DNA of 64,000 bases from Myrica gale (taxonomy: Eukaryota > Streptophyta > Magnoliopsida > Fagales > Myricaceae): positions 16,874,001 to 16,938,000 of the forward strand of contig OZ005604.1 in the NCBI GenBank assembly GCA_963930655.1. The letters run 5' to 3'. Numbering within the stretch: position 1 is the first letter of the stretch; the number at the start of each line of letters is the position of its first letter. The notes under the pieces are model-generated. The model was not told where the DNA came from, did no database searches, and was given only the letters and a program-made list of their open reading frames with translations. Below are positions 11,101 through 22,013 of this stretch, one piece after another. The translations under genes were made by a program, and so were the position numbers.

Positions 11101-14100
11101 TGAGCCTCAAGCTCCTGAATTCTAGAAGTCAGACTATCAGCTTCCTGGGCCCTCTCTTCCAGGTAGACCTGTAAACAACAAGCATCATATGCCAAAAGCC
11201 ACACCTCAATTTTGTAGTAAATAGATAAAATGATACCAACAGAAAAAATATAAGTGCGCGTGTGGTGCAGGTGCACTGTGGGAACAGAGTTTTGTGCATA
11301 AACCTACTGAACTGGAGGGCAACTTGATCATCTTCCAACCTAAGGTGAAACTTAGATGAAGCACAGACAAGATTCATAAAACTGAGCAATTAAGTCCTTC
11401 ATAACATAGATCATGATAGCTTTCCTTCACAATGAATGGTTTTTAAATTAAAAAGCTTATAATACAATATAGTGTATACAAATTAATCTCCAATAAACAG
11501 AAATGCAACAACAAATCCCCATCTGTTATCTAACATTTTCAGGTAATAAGCACCCATGCACTTATATATGTTGTCTGTGTCTGCGAGTGCCTCCGTATGT
11601 GGGCATATCTAGTTGACAATTAAACAACTGCCAAAAGGAGAAAAAACTGACCTGCAGTTGATATTTTTGACGATCAAGCATGTTAATATCTGACTGCACC
11701 TTCTTTAACTGCACATAATTCCCACAAACCACAAAAGAAAATATTTAGGAGACAATTGGAACATTTTAAACAAATTCAGGATTAAATTACTAGACCAAAT
11801 TTCTCAAACCTGTTCGACATGAACATCTCTGGAATCAGTGGATGCCATTTTTCCTTCTTTAACTCGATCTTCGGGTCCTTCTGAGATTCTCAAACTTCCA
11901 GAGAAATCACCTTGTCCATCAAAGTGCTGTTTTTTCCTACGTTTTCTAGAACAAATGGTTTTCAATTCATATATGTAAGCATGATTATGAACATACAGCA
12001 TTGAACCTCTGCGTCTAAATAATTCTGAAGCTTATTTTAAACAGTAAGTAGAACTCACAGTCAAAAGTTTAAGTTGCTACGAAGGGAAATTTATGATCAC
12101 AAATCCCATTCCTGGGATTGGTTTATGCCTTCGAGAGACACAGTTTGATACATAGTGACTGCAACACTACATTGCATACTATTTGAAAATAAGAGGACCA
12201 ACTATCTCATGAATGCCACCTGACTATGCAAATAGGAGTGGATGTGTTAACAGTTTCTAGAAGTTCTTATTCTGACCTTTACATATTGTAACCGGTCCAA
12301 ATAAGCTCAAATAGAGGACCAATTATTTGCTTTCCCTTCATCTTACTTTCTTTATTTCCTCACTATTAACATCCTCATCAGATGGCTGCCAAATAAGTAA
12401 TTTACAAGTCTTTTTTGATAGGACATTACCACTTTTTTAGCATCACTTAAGTTCTTAGGGGCCCTTTGAACCATGGAATATTTCTACATTTTCCACGTAA
12501 GAGTGGATTTCAAAGCCCCTAAAGCTTCACCACCTATACAATCGCTACAAGTGCAAGCTATTTATCTTATGGCCCAATGATCATTGATATTACATTTATT
12601 TTTCTTTCTTAATTGTCGATAAAGCTTTCTACAAAGCCAAAAGGCTGACCCTAGCACAAAAGAGCCATACAACAAAGATGAAAAACAAAATCAAGACCTG
12701 AAATTAAAAAGGTCTAAAAACTTCCAAGACTGAAATAGAGGATAAGAAGTAGTAGATAATACTCTCAGTAACCTCAGAGAGACTTCCTCTAAATTTTTAT
12801 TAGATCTTTGGAATCAATTCTTTGTGATCGCATGGGAATTGAGATAGTTAAAATTCACTAAATAGGATCATTCACACATGAGAAAGTGGACGAGGTGTTG
12901 TGGTGTTGGAAGAGGAGATTTAAAAACCCTTTCGCTATAGCTATTTGGAGAATGATACCCCATTGTATCTAGTGGTGTCTTTGGCGAGAGAGTAACAATA
13001 GATATTTTGAGGATTGTTCTTTGTCTTTGGATAGGTTGCAAGGCGTTCTCTTGTCTGTACTTTTCTCTTGGGCGAACTTGGTGATTGGTTGCCCGTTTCT
13101 TGAATTTGTTGATTTCGTTAGTTTTCTTGCTTGTTTAGATTAGTGTTTTCGGTATAGTCCTTTGTACTGTCTTCATTTTTCCTAATGAGATTGGCTTATT
13201 TATAAAAAAAAAAGAGGTTCTATACGTATACACATTGGATCTCACTTGAAATCGCTCCTCTATCCACCTGAGGAAAAGTTTGATTTCAAACCCCAGTTTG
13301 AACAGGAGAAGTATGCGATGCTAAGTAGTCCCTAACAGTTCCATTTTTCAAAGGTCCCAACATCCCTTTTCAGCAGACACTATACATAATGCCAGAGGAT
13401 CACATCCAAATCTTCTCTCTTAGTGAGGGCTAGTATCACATTTCAAGGGTCTAGTATTGCCATCAAGCCGAGCCTGGCATCCACTATTTTTAAATTCTAA
13501 ACAGTTTTAAGTGAGCACACTGTCTTAAAAAATCCAGAAGAAAATGGCAATCTCAAATAAGTAGCCATCATAAGAGAATCAACGTTGCCTGCCAATTAAT
13601 CCCAAGATCGACGCAGCTTGAGCAAAACTTTTCCTCTTTTTTGGTAAGTAGCTTAAGTAAAACTTCACTTCCATGCAAACCTCAAGCACATACAGCAAGT
13701 CTTAAAACTCAAGTGGCGATTTAACACCCCATAACTTTGGTTTTCATGTCATGTTATGCACATTGTCTATCTTGTTTATTTGTTTTCCCAAATTCTTCAC
13801 AAGTTGAAGAGCTCATCTTTCTTTTTATTTCACCTATTATTTACAAATGCAAACTAGTAGGAGTTAGATAAAACCATTAGGAAACAACAAAGACTTCATC
13901 CCAAAGGAATTGATGCCAGCCAAACCATCAGAAAGACTTTTTTTTTTGATAAATTTAAAGGATCAATCATGGAGCCATCAGAAACACACAAAGAATATGT
14001 ATACACACAATACACAGCCACCCATCCACACACATATGTACATATATGGGTACACGTATATATGTGTACACAAGTGCGCGCAGACGCACAAACACACATG

Positions 14101-16713
14101 TATACATGTTGTTAGAAGGGTTCATGCTAACTTACCTTGTTCGCTCAAGGGACATGGAGGATCTGTACTCTGCAAATGATAAAAACTTAAACTATATTAG
14201 TCACTCAACAGTAAACCAATAACCAAAAGAGAGAGGAGGGCCAATAACAAAAGCCAAATGGCTCCAACATTTCACTGATGATAGACTAAAATCACCATGT
14301 AGGCAAAGAACAAATAAAGAAAAGAAGAAATATAAAAAATGAGGAAAGTAATGAGTTTCAAAGACATTATGCCTGACCGCGATGTGTCTGTTGACCTCTT
14401 GGATCTCTCAGTGGCGAATACCGTCCTGTTGGAGACTGCCTTCTCTCAAGCTTATTCCTCAAGTCACCACCTTGATAGTCCCGCCTACCTACAATAAGAA
14501 AATGAAGAATTTCCAGTACACCAAAATAAGTCGATATCAATTAAATCCCAGAAAAACATAGAACATTAAATGATGATAAGGCTAAGCTTACCATTACATG
14601 GAACAACATGAGAAACATAATAACGAACATTAAAGGTCCTTTTGTGCCAGTCTCAAGGGAGTCATATAATGAAAAGATGTAATAAAAACATCCGAGCTTA
14701 TAATATTGAGAAACCCTCGTTTATCATAGTAGCACTGGACAAAGGAGAACGGATATCTTCGTCTTCTTGTTGAGCGATAAGATATATAAGTCAAGCAGAT
14801 AATGAGTCTAAGGTTACCATTACAACGAAGAACATGAGAAACTAATGAACTGTATTAATGCTCCTTGCCAGTCCCAAAAGAGTGATAGAAATCCGTGGTG
14901 ACCCACAAGATCAAAACCCAACATGAAGATACATCTTTGAGACAACCTTTACATATCAAAGTAGATCTGATAAAGGCAAGTTCATCCGATTCTCGTTCAG
15001 AATTAAGACATGTAACAATGTCTGAAGGCTAATGTTTTTTTTTTATAAGCTGAAGGGTAATGTTCTCTCCACATTGCAGTATTCCGCTACGATAATAATC
15101 CATGGAAGAGACAGAATTTGGTTTCCAAGATTATTTCCAGTTGAATTGCATTTTGGCTCAACTCATGAAATCCCATTGCGAGGCCATTCAACCAGAAGTA
15201 TCAAATGAACAGCATATAATAACCTTCTGGAATAAGTAAGAACTTGCTGCAACAAGCATTTGAACATTTAACGAAACCTTCTTTTGTAGTTAACGTGGGA
15301 GAAAATATGTCATGATCCTTCAAGAAAAACTTTGATGTTCCATAGACGCATTCTAACCATGATAAACCTCGCCATGTAAATACCACAATTGGCGTTAAGA
15401 TAAAACAACCAACCAACCAATCAGCACAATCTGTTCTGAAGAAGAAAGCCACTAGTCATGTCAGTTACCACATGCTTTCCATCTTTAATGAAACACCCAA
15501 AACTTCTGTTAGTACAACATGTCGCTCAGCAAGATATTTTGATAGATTCTTGTCACATACTGTCACGTTACATGACGTAAGGCCTCTTGCTCTGGCTTAT
15601 GCAGAATCAATTGATAAATAGAGATATTATCATACTAGTGATAAGACCCACAAACATTGAAACAAAGGGACAGGTATACAGTTATGGAATCCAATCCACC
15701 TTTTAGATACATATCTCTATTGGAATCTATGTACATGTACACATCACATACAATATGTATACCGTAATAAATGCAATTGCTTCTGGTGTCCCTGTTCAGA
15801 GATTATAAGCAACTACCTAGGACATTTTTCATAATATTTCCACTCTTTTCCTTCCATAACAAGCCAAGGGGCCACTAATATCCCTTAATATCCTGCACTA
15901 CAAACGGCGGTATTAAAACACACCTGCATTGCTCACATAGACAAAGAACTCAATGATATCAGTAGACTTAACCTCCTTTCTTTATTTGTATCCAAAGGAA
16001 TTTCTCAAAATTGATCACTGATTCAAGACCGGCATATTTGGAGGACTCTTTTGACCAAACAAATAAGTGTCACACAACTGTTGTTTCATTTCTTTTGCCT
16101 TTTTTTTACAAATCTAAAGAAGACAACTTAATTTGTTCGCAGGTCATGATTCAGAATCAGACAAAAAGGAAGTGCTGCAATACTCACAGTTTCTCCAATA
16201 AGTAGATGCAAAATTGTCCTTCTTGAAGTATAAATGTTATAAAATAAAGGTTGAAACCAATTTCCAATGCAAACAAACACGTTACAAGTTGTGCAAAGTT
16301 ACGATGCTAGGCAACTATTGTCCTCCTTGAAGCTATATATTAATCAGCACTATATGTGTTAGGGACATGCATATCAAACTCCACCAAGAAGGATAATAAT
16401 CTATATAAATGCAACGTAAAAGACATCTCATCCAGAGAAAGAGCATATGCATAATGAGACTAGTATATTAGAGTGGTAATGATATAGCAAATATCAGAAA
16501 TATTAACCAGTCGAAAACTAAACGATTCACATTAACCGAAAGATGAAGCTCATTAAATAGTACTGCCGAAAAAACCAAACGTATACCACTATAGGAGCCA
16601 GCGAATCCCCGGAGCTCCGAGTCGCCGTGCGCAAACGAGCAACTCTGGCGCGAGCAGCGGCCCTTCTGATACAAGACGCAGAGCTTCGTCTTGAATAGTT
16701 TCCTCTCAACCAT
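8101..16713 (-). CDS. C3H40: CCCH zinc-finger protein, AtC3H40 type, 442 aa
   Basis: Putative nuclear RNA-binding CCCH zinc-finger protein. Eleven coding exons join in phase: 16713-16587, 14488-14378, 14169-14136, 11945-11810, 11708-11652, 11168-11071, 10985-10914, 10766-10555, 9250-9051, 8593-8384 and 8172-8101, totalling 1329 nt. A single N-terminal finger uses C12, C20, C25 and H29 (C-x7-C-x4-C-x3-H). A basic stretch (RKRRKKQHFDG) follows, then a long coiled coil (about residues 140-215, e.g. EADSLTSRIQELEAQL). The C-terminus is acidic, with a proline run near residue 410. All introns are GT-AG except intron 7 (10767-10913), which starts with GC. Introns hold a LINE tail and a foldback element. 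The gene starts opposite the TraB gene and ends facing ATXR2. The assignment is from recalled sequence; a paralogous C3H number is possible. Confidence 0.88.
9465..9881. repeat. Foldback/MITE-like element in a CCCH-gene intron
   Basis: The two ends are imperfect inverted repeats about 80-100 bp long. Left AGGTTTAATTAATCC faces the reverse complement of a right end reading AGGCCTAAGTAATTTG, and both arms contain CAATTTGGTC and stretches like gtccctga. No clear target duplication was found, so the superfamily is open. The element is in the intron between 9251 and 10554. A related phrase recurs at 34806-35115. Confidence 0.55.
12889..13213 (+). mobile_element. 5'-truncated LINE (L1-type) tail, antisense in a CCCH-gene intron
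   Basis: On the + strand, RRFKNPFAIAIWRMIPHC and WCLWRERNNRYFEDC match the extreme C-terminus of plant L1 ORF2 proteins. They are followed by a T-rich 3' UTR and a poly-A run at about 13202-13213. One in-frame TAG lies between the two segments. Only the last 330 bp or so are present, typical of incomplete reverse transcription. The upstream edge is uncertain, and I could not pair target duplications. It lies opposite to the host gene. Confidence 0.65.
13990..14110. repeat. Low-complexity CA/TA-rich microsatellite
   Basis: An imperfect (CA)n and (TA)n mixture in intron 2 of the CCCH gene, with repeated acacaca and atatatg words. Reading frames across it are artefacts of the repeat. Confidence 0.7.
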
Positions 16714-17580
16714 CGCGGCAAAGTTTACTAATATATCGAAATTCTGATTTCGGCAAGAGGGGAGAAAATGAAAACAAATTTAAAACCAATCAAAGTTTTC
16801 GCAATTAGGAAGAATTCCCTGGCCTGACGCCACAAGATATGAAATTATAGTGCCTGCAAGAGGAAGCAGCCCTATACTGTGAGCTGGGGATCAATACTAG
16901 AACAAAATGAAACGTTGAGATTTGGGTGAGCGACAGATGACGAGGATGAGAGGAGCACTTGCCTTGAAATGAAAGAGTGGAGAAATCGGTGACGGGAAAC
17001 GCCTGAATAGCTGAGTGCAGAGAAAGTAGCCCAACGCAACGACACAGCTAGCTTGTGGTAAAACGATGGAATCCGAGCTCAGTTTGGAGGTATTTGTGGG
17101 TCAACCTAAAACCTTCACTCCACAGGTTAAACCCGAGCTCACCGAGCTCAGTGTTGAGGTTCTTTTGGACCCAACCCAACCTTCAATCGTTTCTTTTTAA
17201 TTTTTTTGGTGAGAAAAAGAAAAAGAAAAACAGGATTAGAAAATATTCAAACCAAAAATAGGAGCGTAATTTAATCGACACGTGTCCTATCAACAAAAAT
17301 ATAACTAATAATCACCATGTAAACCCGACGCCCCATGACGCGACTCAGCGTGAGCCTAGGAGTAAATTTTATGACTCGGTTGACTCGCCTGGTAACACCA
17401 CTCAACTCGGCCGGATCACTCCGCCTCTTCTTCGGCTTCACCGCTAGACTCTCTGTCCATCGGGCCCACAACACCCTCGCTCTACCACCCCTCGTGTACT
17501 TCTCAGCCGCACGATACCCCAAAATTACCTTCTCTGCAACAGCCTCCGACTGCCGGAAACCCCTCTCTATCCCTCCGGCT
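16714..17580. promoter_or_regulatory. Shared upstream region of the divergent CCCH and TraB genes
   Basis: The CCCH start codon (16713, - strand) and the preferred TraB start (17581, + strand) are under 900 bp apart, so both promoters and 5' UTRs must lie here. The sequence turns GC-richer from about 17330. That segment is open in frame with TraB from 17335, so part could be coding. No TATA box stands out; a bidirectional, broadly active promoter is an inference. Confidence 0.5.
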
Positions 17581-20500
17581 ATGGATCCCCACGCGCCCGC
17601 CGGCGTAGGCGAGGACTTCGTCCACATAGAGAACCCTAGCGTTGATGAGAGCTTGAGCGAGAGCATCGTCAACGTTGAGGCGCCGCAGAGAGACAACGAT
17701 GCAGGGGATGACGACGCTTCGACAAGTAATGAGGCCAATATTTCGGAGCAGAGGACGGTGCTTCCCGAAGAGCTCTCCAAAAGCGTGGTGGCTCTCACGT
17801 GCGATACTGCTGCCGAGGGTGGCCTCTGCGACGTGTACTTGGTTGGCACAGCTCATGTGTCTCAGGTAATCCATTATTTTGATTTTAGTTACACTTTGCC
17901 TCTGTTTGGCCGCCAAGAAAATTCGTAATTGGTTTCTGTTTGGTTGTAGAGAAAATGCTGATGCGATATTTATGTGAAGAGTAGCTTAATACTTTGCTTT
18001 TCTTCCTATGGAGATTGCTTTTATTAGAGTTTGATTGTCGGCAGTTGTATACATACAATCATGTGTCTCAATATTGTGTATATGCATACACATTTATGGT
18101 CATATAAATATAAAGATTTCTAAGCGGGGCAGAAGAAGTAATATCTTCTATGTTTACGCATGCCAATAGAGCAGAAAGGATCTAAGCAACAAGTTTATGA
18201 ATAAAGATGAAAGCCTTCGGTAAGGGATCTCTTGCTTTATATGTACTCAAAAGGACTGGATTGTGTAATCGTGAAACAGCAAGAGTATACTTGTAACGAC
18301 CCAAGGACAAGCTCTAGCCACATCTGCTGTTTTGATTTTAAAATGACTAATCAAGATTGCTATTGAAGCTCATTGGATAATTATAAAGTCTAATTCAACC
18401 TAGTAAAGTCTCAATATGAGACTTGGCCATCTCTCATTCCTTCTTAAATCCTTGACATCCTCGTTAAGGTCTACCAAGCCCACATTGGTGGTTACTAGGA
18501 CGAGTCTGATACCATTTGTAACGACCCAAGGACAAGTGCTAGCCACATCTGCGCTTTTGACTTTAAAAGGACTAGTCAAGGTTGCTCTTAAAGCTCCTTG
18601 GATCATTATAAATCTCAGCTCAACCCAGCAAGGTCTCTATGTGGGGTTTGACCATCTCTCAGTCCTTTTCTCCCACTCCAAGTGAGATTCGGGGTATCAC
18701 AATAATAATCATGTGCCGACCTCACCCATACTTACGAAGAATAAACAAAAAATCTCCACCTTCAATGGTGGTAGAAACTTGCATGTATGATTACTTAGGA
18801 CTGGGTCTTAGAAACAAGATCCATGGTGTTGCTCTTACAAATATGGAAACTGATTGATAGTTATGCTGAATTTTCATGTGTTGATTGCAGGAATCCTGCA
18901 GGGAAGTACAAGCTGTCATCAGTTTTTTGAAGCCCCAGGTTTATCCCTATTAGAACTCCTAAAAACACATGATTGCTAGATGATTAATTTTGCTGGGTAG
19001 CTGCCTGCATTAGTATTTTTTGTAGACTTGTATAATCTTGGAAATTTGGGTTGAAGTTGACTTATGTTTCCAAATGTGTGCTTGTTGACTGCAGGTTGTT
19101 TTCTTAGAACTGTGCTCGAGCCGCGTGGCAGTGCTTACCCCTCAGAATATAAAGGTCTGTGTGTTGGACATTTTATAGATTTATTGCACGATTTTTGCAG
19201 AATTTATAATTGTAGCATAATATCCCTCTGTGTGTCTACCTTCATATTCCAGCACCCATCCACACCCTGGAGCAGTTCATAATGGTATTTATCTACTGGG
19301 GGTATTTGTATTTTTGTATGCTTAGTACGACTACCATTGAATCTAAGACAAAGTAACAAGTGATCCTAGCTAATTTTCTGTATCCTATATTCAGTTGTCA
19401 TGCAGTCGCACATTGTCACAGCTCACATGTCTACTTGCTTGCTTATTATGAAATGATCACTTTTGGGCTTTTTTGGCTCAATAATGTCTCTATTTGGCTT
19501 GTTTATATTGTTAAACCCCTATACTTTTGCGCTCATTTATTTTAGGTGAACCAACTCGAGGCAACATTTTATTTCCCTGTGCCTTTATAATTTTTATCGA
19601 TATACCTTTTCTTGGGCATCCCATGCTTTACTGTTAGACTTTGTCATTCAGCCTTCGAGTTTCTACATGTGCATGGATTCACCGTTACTTCTACAGGTGC
19701 CAACTATGGGAGAAATGGTAGATATGTGGAAGAAAAAGCACAACATCTTTGGAATACTTTACAGCTGGTTTCTTGCAAAGGCAATGTTCCTATATCTTAA
19801 GTTGTATTTCTATCATATGCATGATTAGAGAAAAGCAGATCTCTCTAATTACACGTTTTGCACCGTTCCTCTAAAAAACCTTCATATTTCTCAAAAAAGA
19901 TGATCTACTTTTTCGTGCTCTAATCTTTTTTCTATTGTTTTCTATTAGGTTGCTAGTAAGCTTGAGGTTTTTCCTGGCTCTGAGTTTCGTGTCGCATATG
20001 AAGAAGCAATGAAATATGGTGGCAGGGTGATTCTTGGGGACCGCCCTGTACAGGTAAAGATATTATGGCCACGAGAGATTGTTTGGCATTAGTCCATTCA
20101 TCATATGTCTCCTATCTGAGTTTCATCTGCATATACGTCAGAGCTTGATTGATGCCTATGAATTTGACTGGCACAGATTACAATACGAAGGACTTGGGCA
20201 AAAATGCCACTTTGGCATAAGATAAAACTAGTCTACTCCTTACTTTTTCAAGCACTATTTTTACCAAGTCCTGAGGATCTCAATAAAATGGTAAGCTTTC
20301 TTTATTCGTAGTTTAATAATTTTGTTATATTCAATTTTTATTGCAAGTGGTTGGAGTACTAAATGGTATGTACTTATCTGAATCCAGAAAGGGACATTCA
20401 GTTTATGATGCTGAATTTAGTTAAGTAGAATTTGCTCTTTTGTATCTTCAGCTAAAGGAAATGGATGATGTGGACATGCTGACTCTTGTGATTCAAGAAC

Positions 20501-22013
20501 TGAGCAAGGAGTTTCCCACTCTAATGGAGACACTTGTACATGAGCGAGATCAGTCAGTATCTTTTGCTTTAATATGTGCTAAAATTTAGTCTCTTTATGA
20601 TAAAAGATAATTTCATGTACTTAAATACACTTGTCCTGGTTGGATTTTAGATGTGAGAAGGAAGAAGAAATAGAAGCCGCAGTGAATATCTTTGTTGAAT
20701 CCCCTTGATAAATATTGAATTCTTAAGTAAGATTTAGCTTGAGATGTCGTGAAATTAGTTATGCACGACTTTTTGCTTGGCAAATCTGCAGTGTCCGCCA
20801 ACTCCAAGTCTCCAGGCTGATTATCTTCCTTCTTGTTTTCCCTCTTCTTTTGGGCCCAGCTTTTTATTGTTGATTCACTATTCCAATTCTTTCATGTATT
20901 GTAAAGAGATATTCTTGTAATGAAAATAGTATAAAAGGATGATTCAAAGGATGTTATCCTGGATAACTGTATGACGATCCCTTATTGACAGCTGCTCGTT
21001 GGTCTTTGACCCGGTGTTAACATGGTGTTCGCTTAGTAAACATCAAACCTGTGATCTTCCCAATTCCCAACCCCATCACAACTTGCAGTATTTTCTTTTG
21101 AATACTGTTTGTTACTTTTAATTGCCCAATGTGTTGTTACTTTATATCAAGTTATGATCCCTCTTAAGTAGGGTATTGTGATGGTGATATGTGATTGTGA
21201 TGGTATAGGATGGGGACCAACTTCTCAATTAAAAAAAAATGAACACGACTGTTGTTTAATATATAATCTGATTGTCATGAATTTGGGGGGCTTGAGTTTC
21301 CCTTGGTATAGATGATGAGTAAGTTTCTCAGTCTAACATGCAATTGTTCTCTAAAAGCCAACTTGCTTCTTTTCTTGGGGGATGGAACTTTGTATTTCAA
21401 GGTACATGTCATCGACATTGCTCAGAATCGCTAGTGAGCATAGTTCGGTTGTAGCAGTTGTTGGGAAGGGACATCTGCAAGGAATCAGGAAGCATTGGAG
21501 GCAGCCTGTTGTGGTTAGTAAAATTCCCTCCTCTCTCTCCCCCCGCCCCAGGCAGATGTCAGTTGATGAAATTTATACTTAAAACTAGTCTATAAGCATT
21601 AAACTATGTGTTGGATATGTTTGTAGAGACTTGGTTGATTTCCCTTTAGATTCTCATCCATGAGGTCACTTTATTGGTTTCTAAATCATAGCTCACTTGT
21701 CTTATATATATTTCATTCCTGAGGTCACTTTATTGATTTCTAAATCGTAGCTCACTTCGCCAAAAATGTTTCCGTTCCTTCAGTCATTTATTGTTAGCTT
21801 AAATGGGAAAGTTTGCTTTGTACTCTCAATTAGGGATTCCATTATGTAACTTCAAGGCTTGTGAGTTTCTCAACTTCTTTGCAGGTGAAGGATCTCTTGG
21901 CAATGCCTTCTCAGAAATCAGCTATTTCTACTGTGAAGATCATCACATCTGTTGGTGTTGCAGTTGCTGGGGTAGCAATAGTATCGTGTATCTATCTTGC
22001 GAACAAGAAATAG
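17581..22013 (+). CDS. TraB-family protein with C-terminal membrane anchor, 345 aa
   Basis: TraB-domain protein. Plant members (TRB1/TRB2) are reported at ER-mitochondrion contacts and in mitophagy. Nine exons join in phase: 17581-17865, 18891-18938, 19095-19154, 19697-19780, 19949-20053, 20177-20290, 20452-20552, 21402-21513 and 21885-22013. Family motifs are present in order: LVGTAHVSQES, VVFLELCSSR, LGDRPVQITIRRTW and VVGKGHLQGIRKHW. A C-terminal hydrophobic segment (SVGVAVAGVAIVSCIYLANKK) fits a tail anchor. ATG 17581 has a good context (G at +4). In-frame upstream ATGs at 17371 and 17335 would add 70 or 82 Arg/Ser-rich residues that could act as a targeting peptide. Intron 4 (19781-19948) starts with GC. 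A TRIM-like repeat sits in intron 1. Confidence 0.88.
18292..18705 (-). mobile_element. TRIM-like repeat pair in TraB intron 1
   Basis: Two direct repeats of about 165-185 bp (from 18292 and from 18518) both begin gtaacgacccaaggacaag and stay alignable with scattered differences. Just before the second copy lies tctgatacca, the complement of a TGGTATCAGA primer-binding site. This fits a miniature LTR element on the - strand with a tiny interior. The copies have diverged clearly, so it is an old fossil. A plain tandem repeat with chance resemblance is the alternative. Confidence 0.5.

Noticed and set aside
13896-14179. Overlapping open frames on both strands rich in His, Thr and Cys
   Set aside because: Produced by the CA/TA microsatellite in a CCCH-gene intron.
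17271-17916. Long - strand frames opposite TraB exon 1
   Set aside because: GC-rich antisense shadows; the + strand frame carries the TraB motifs.
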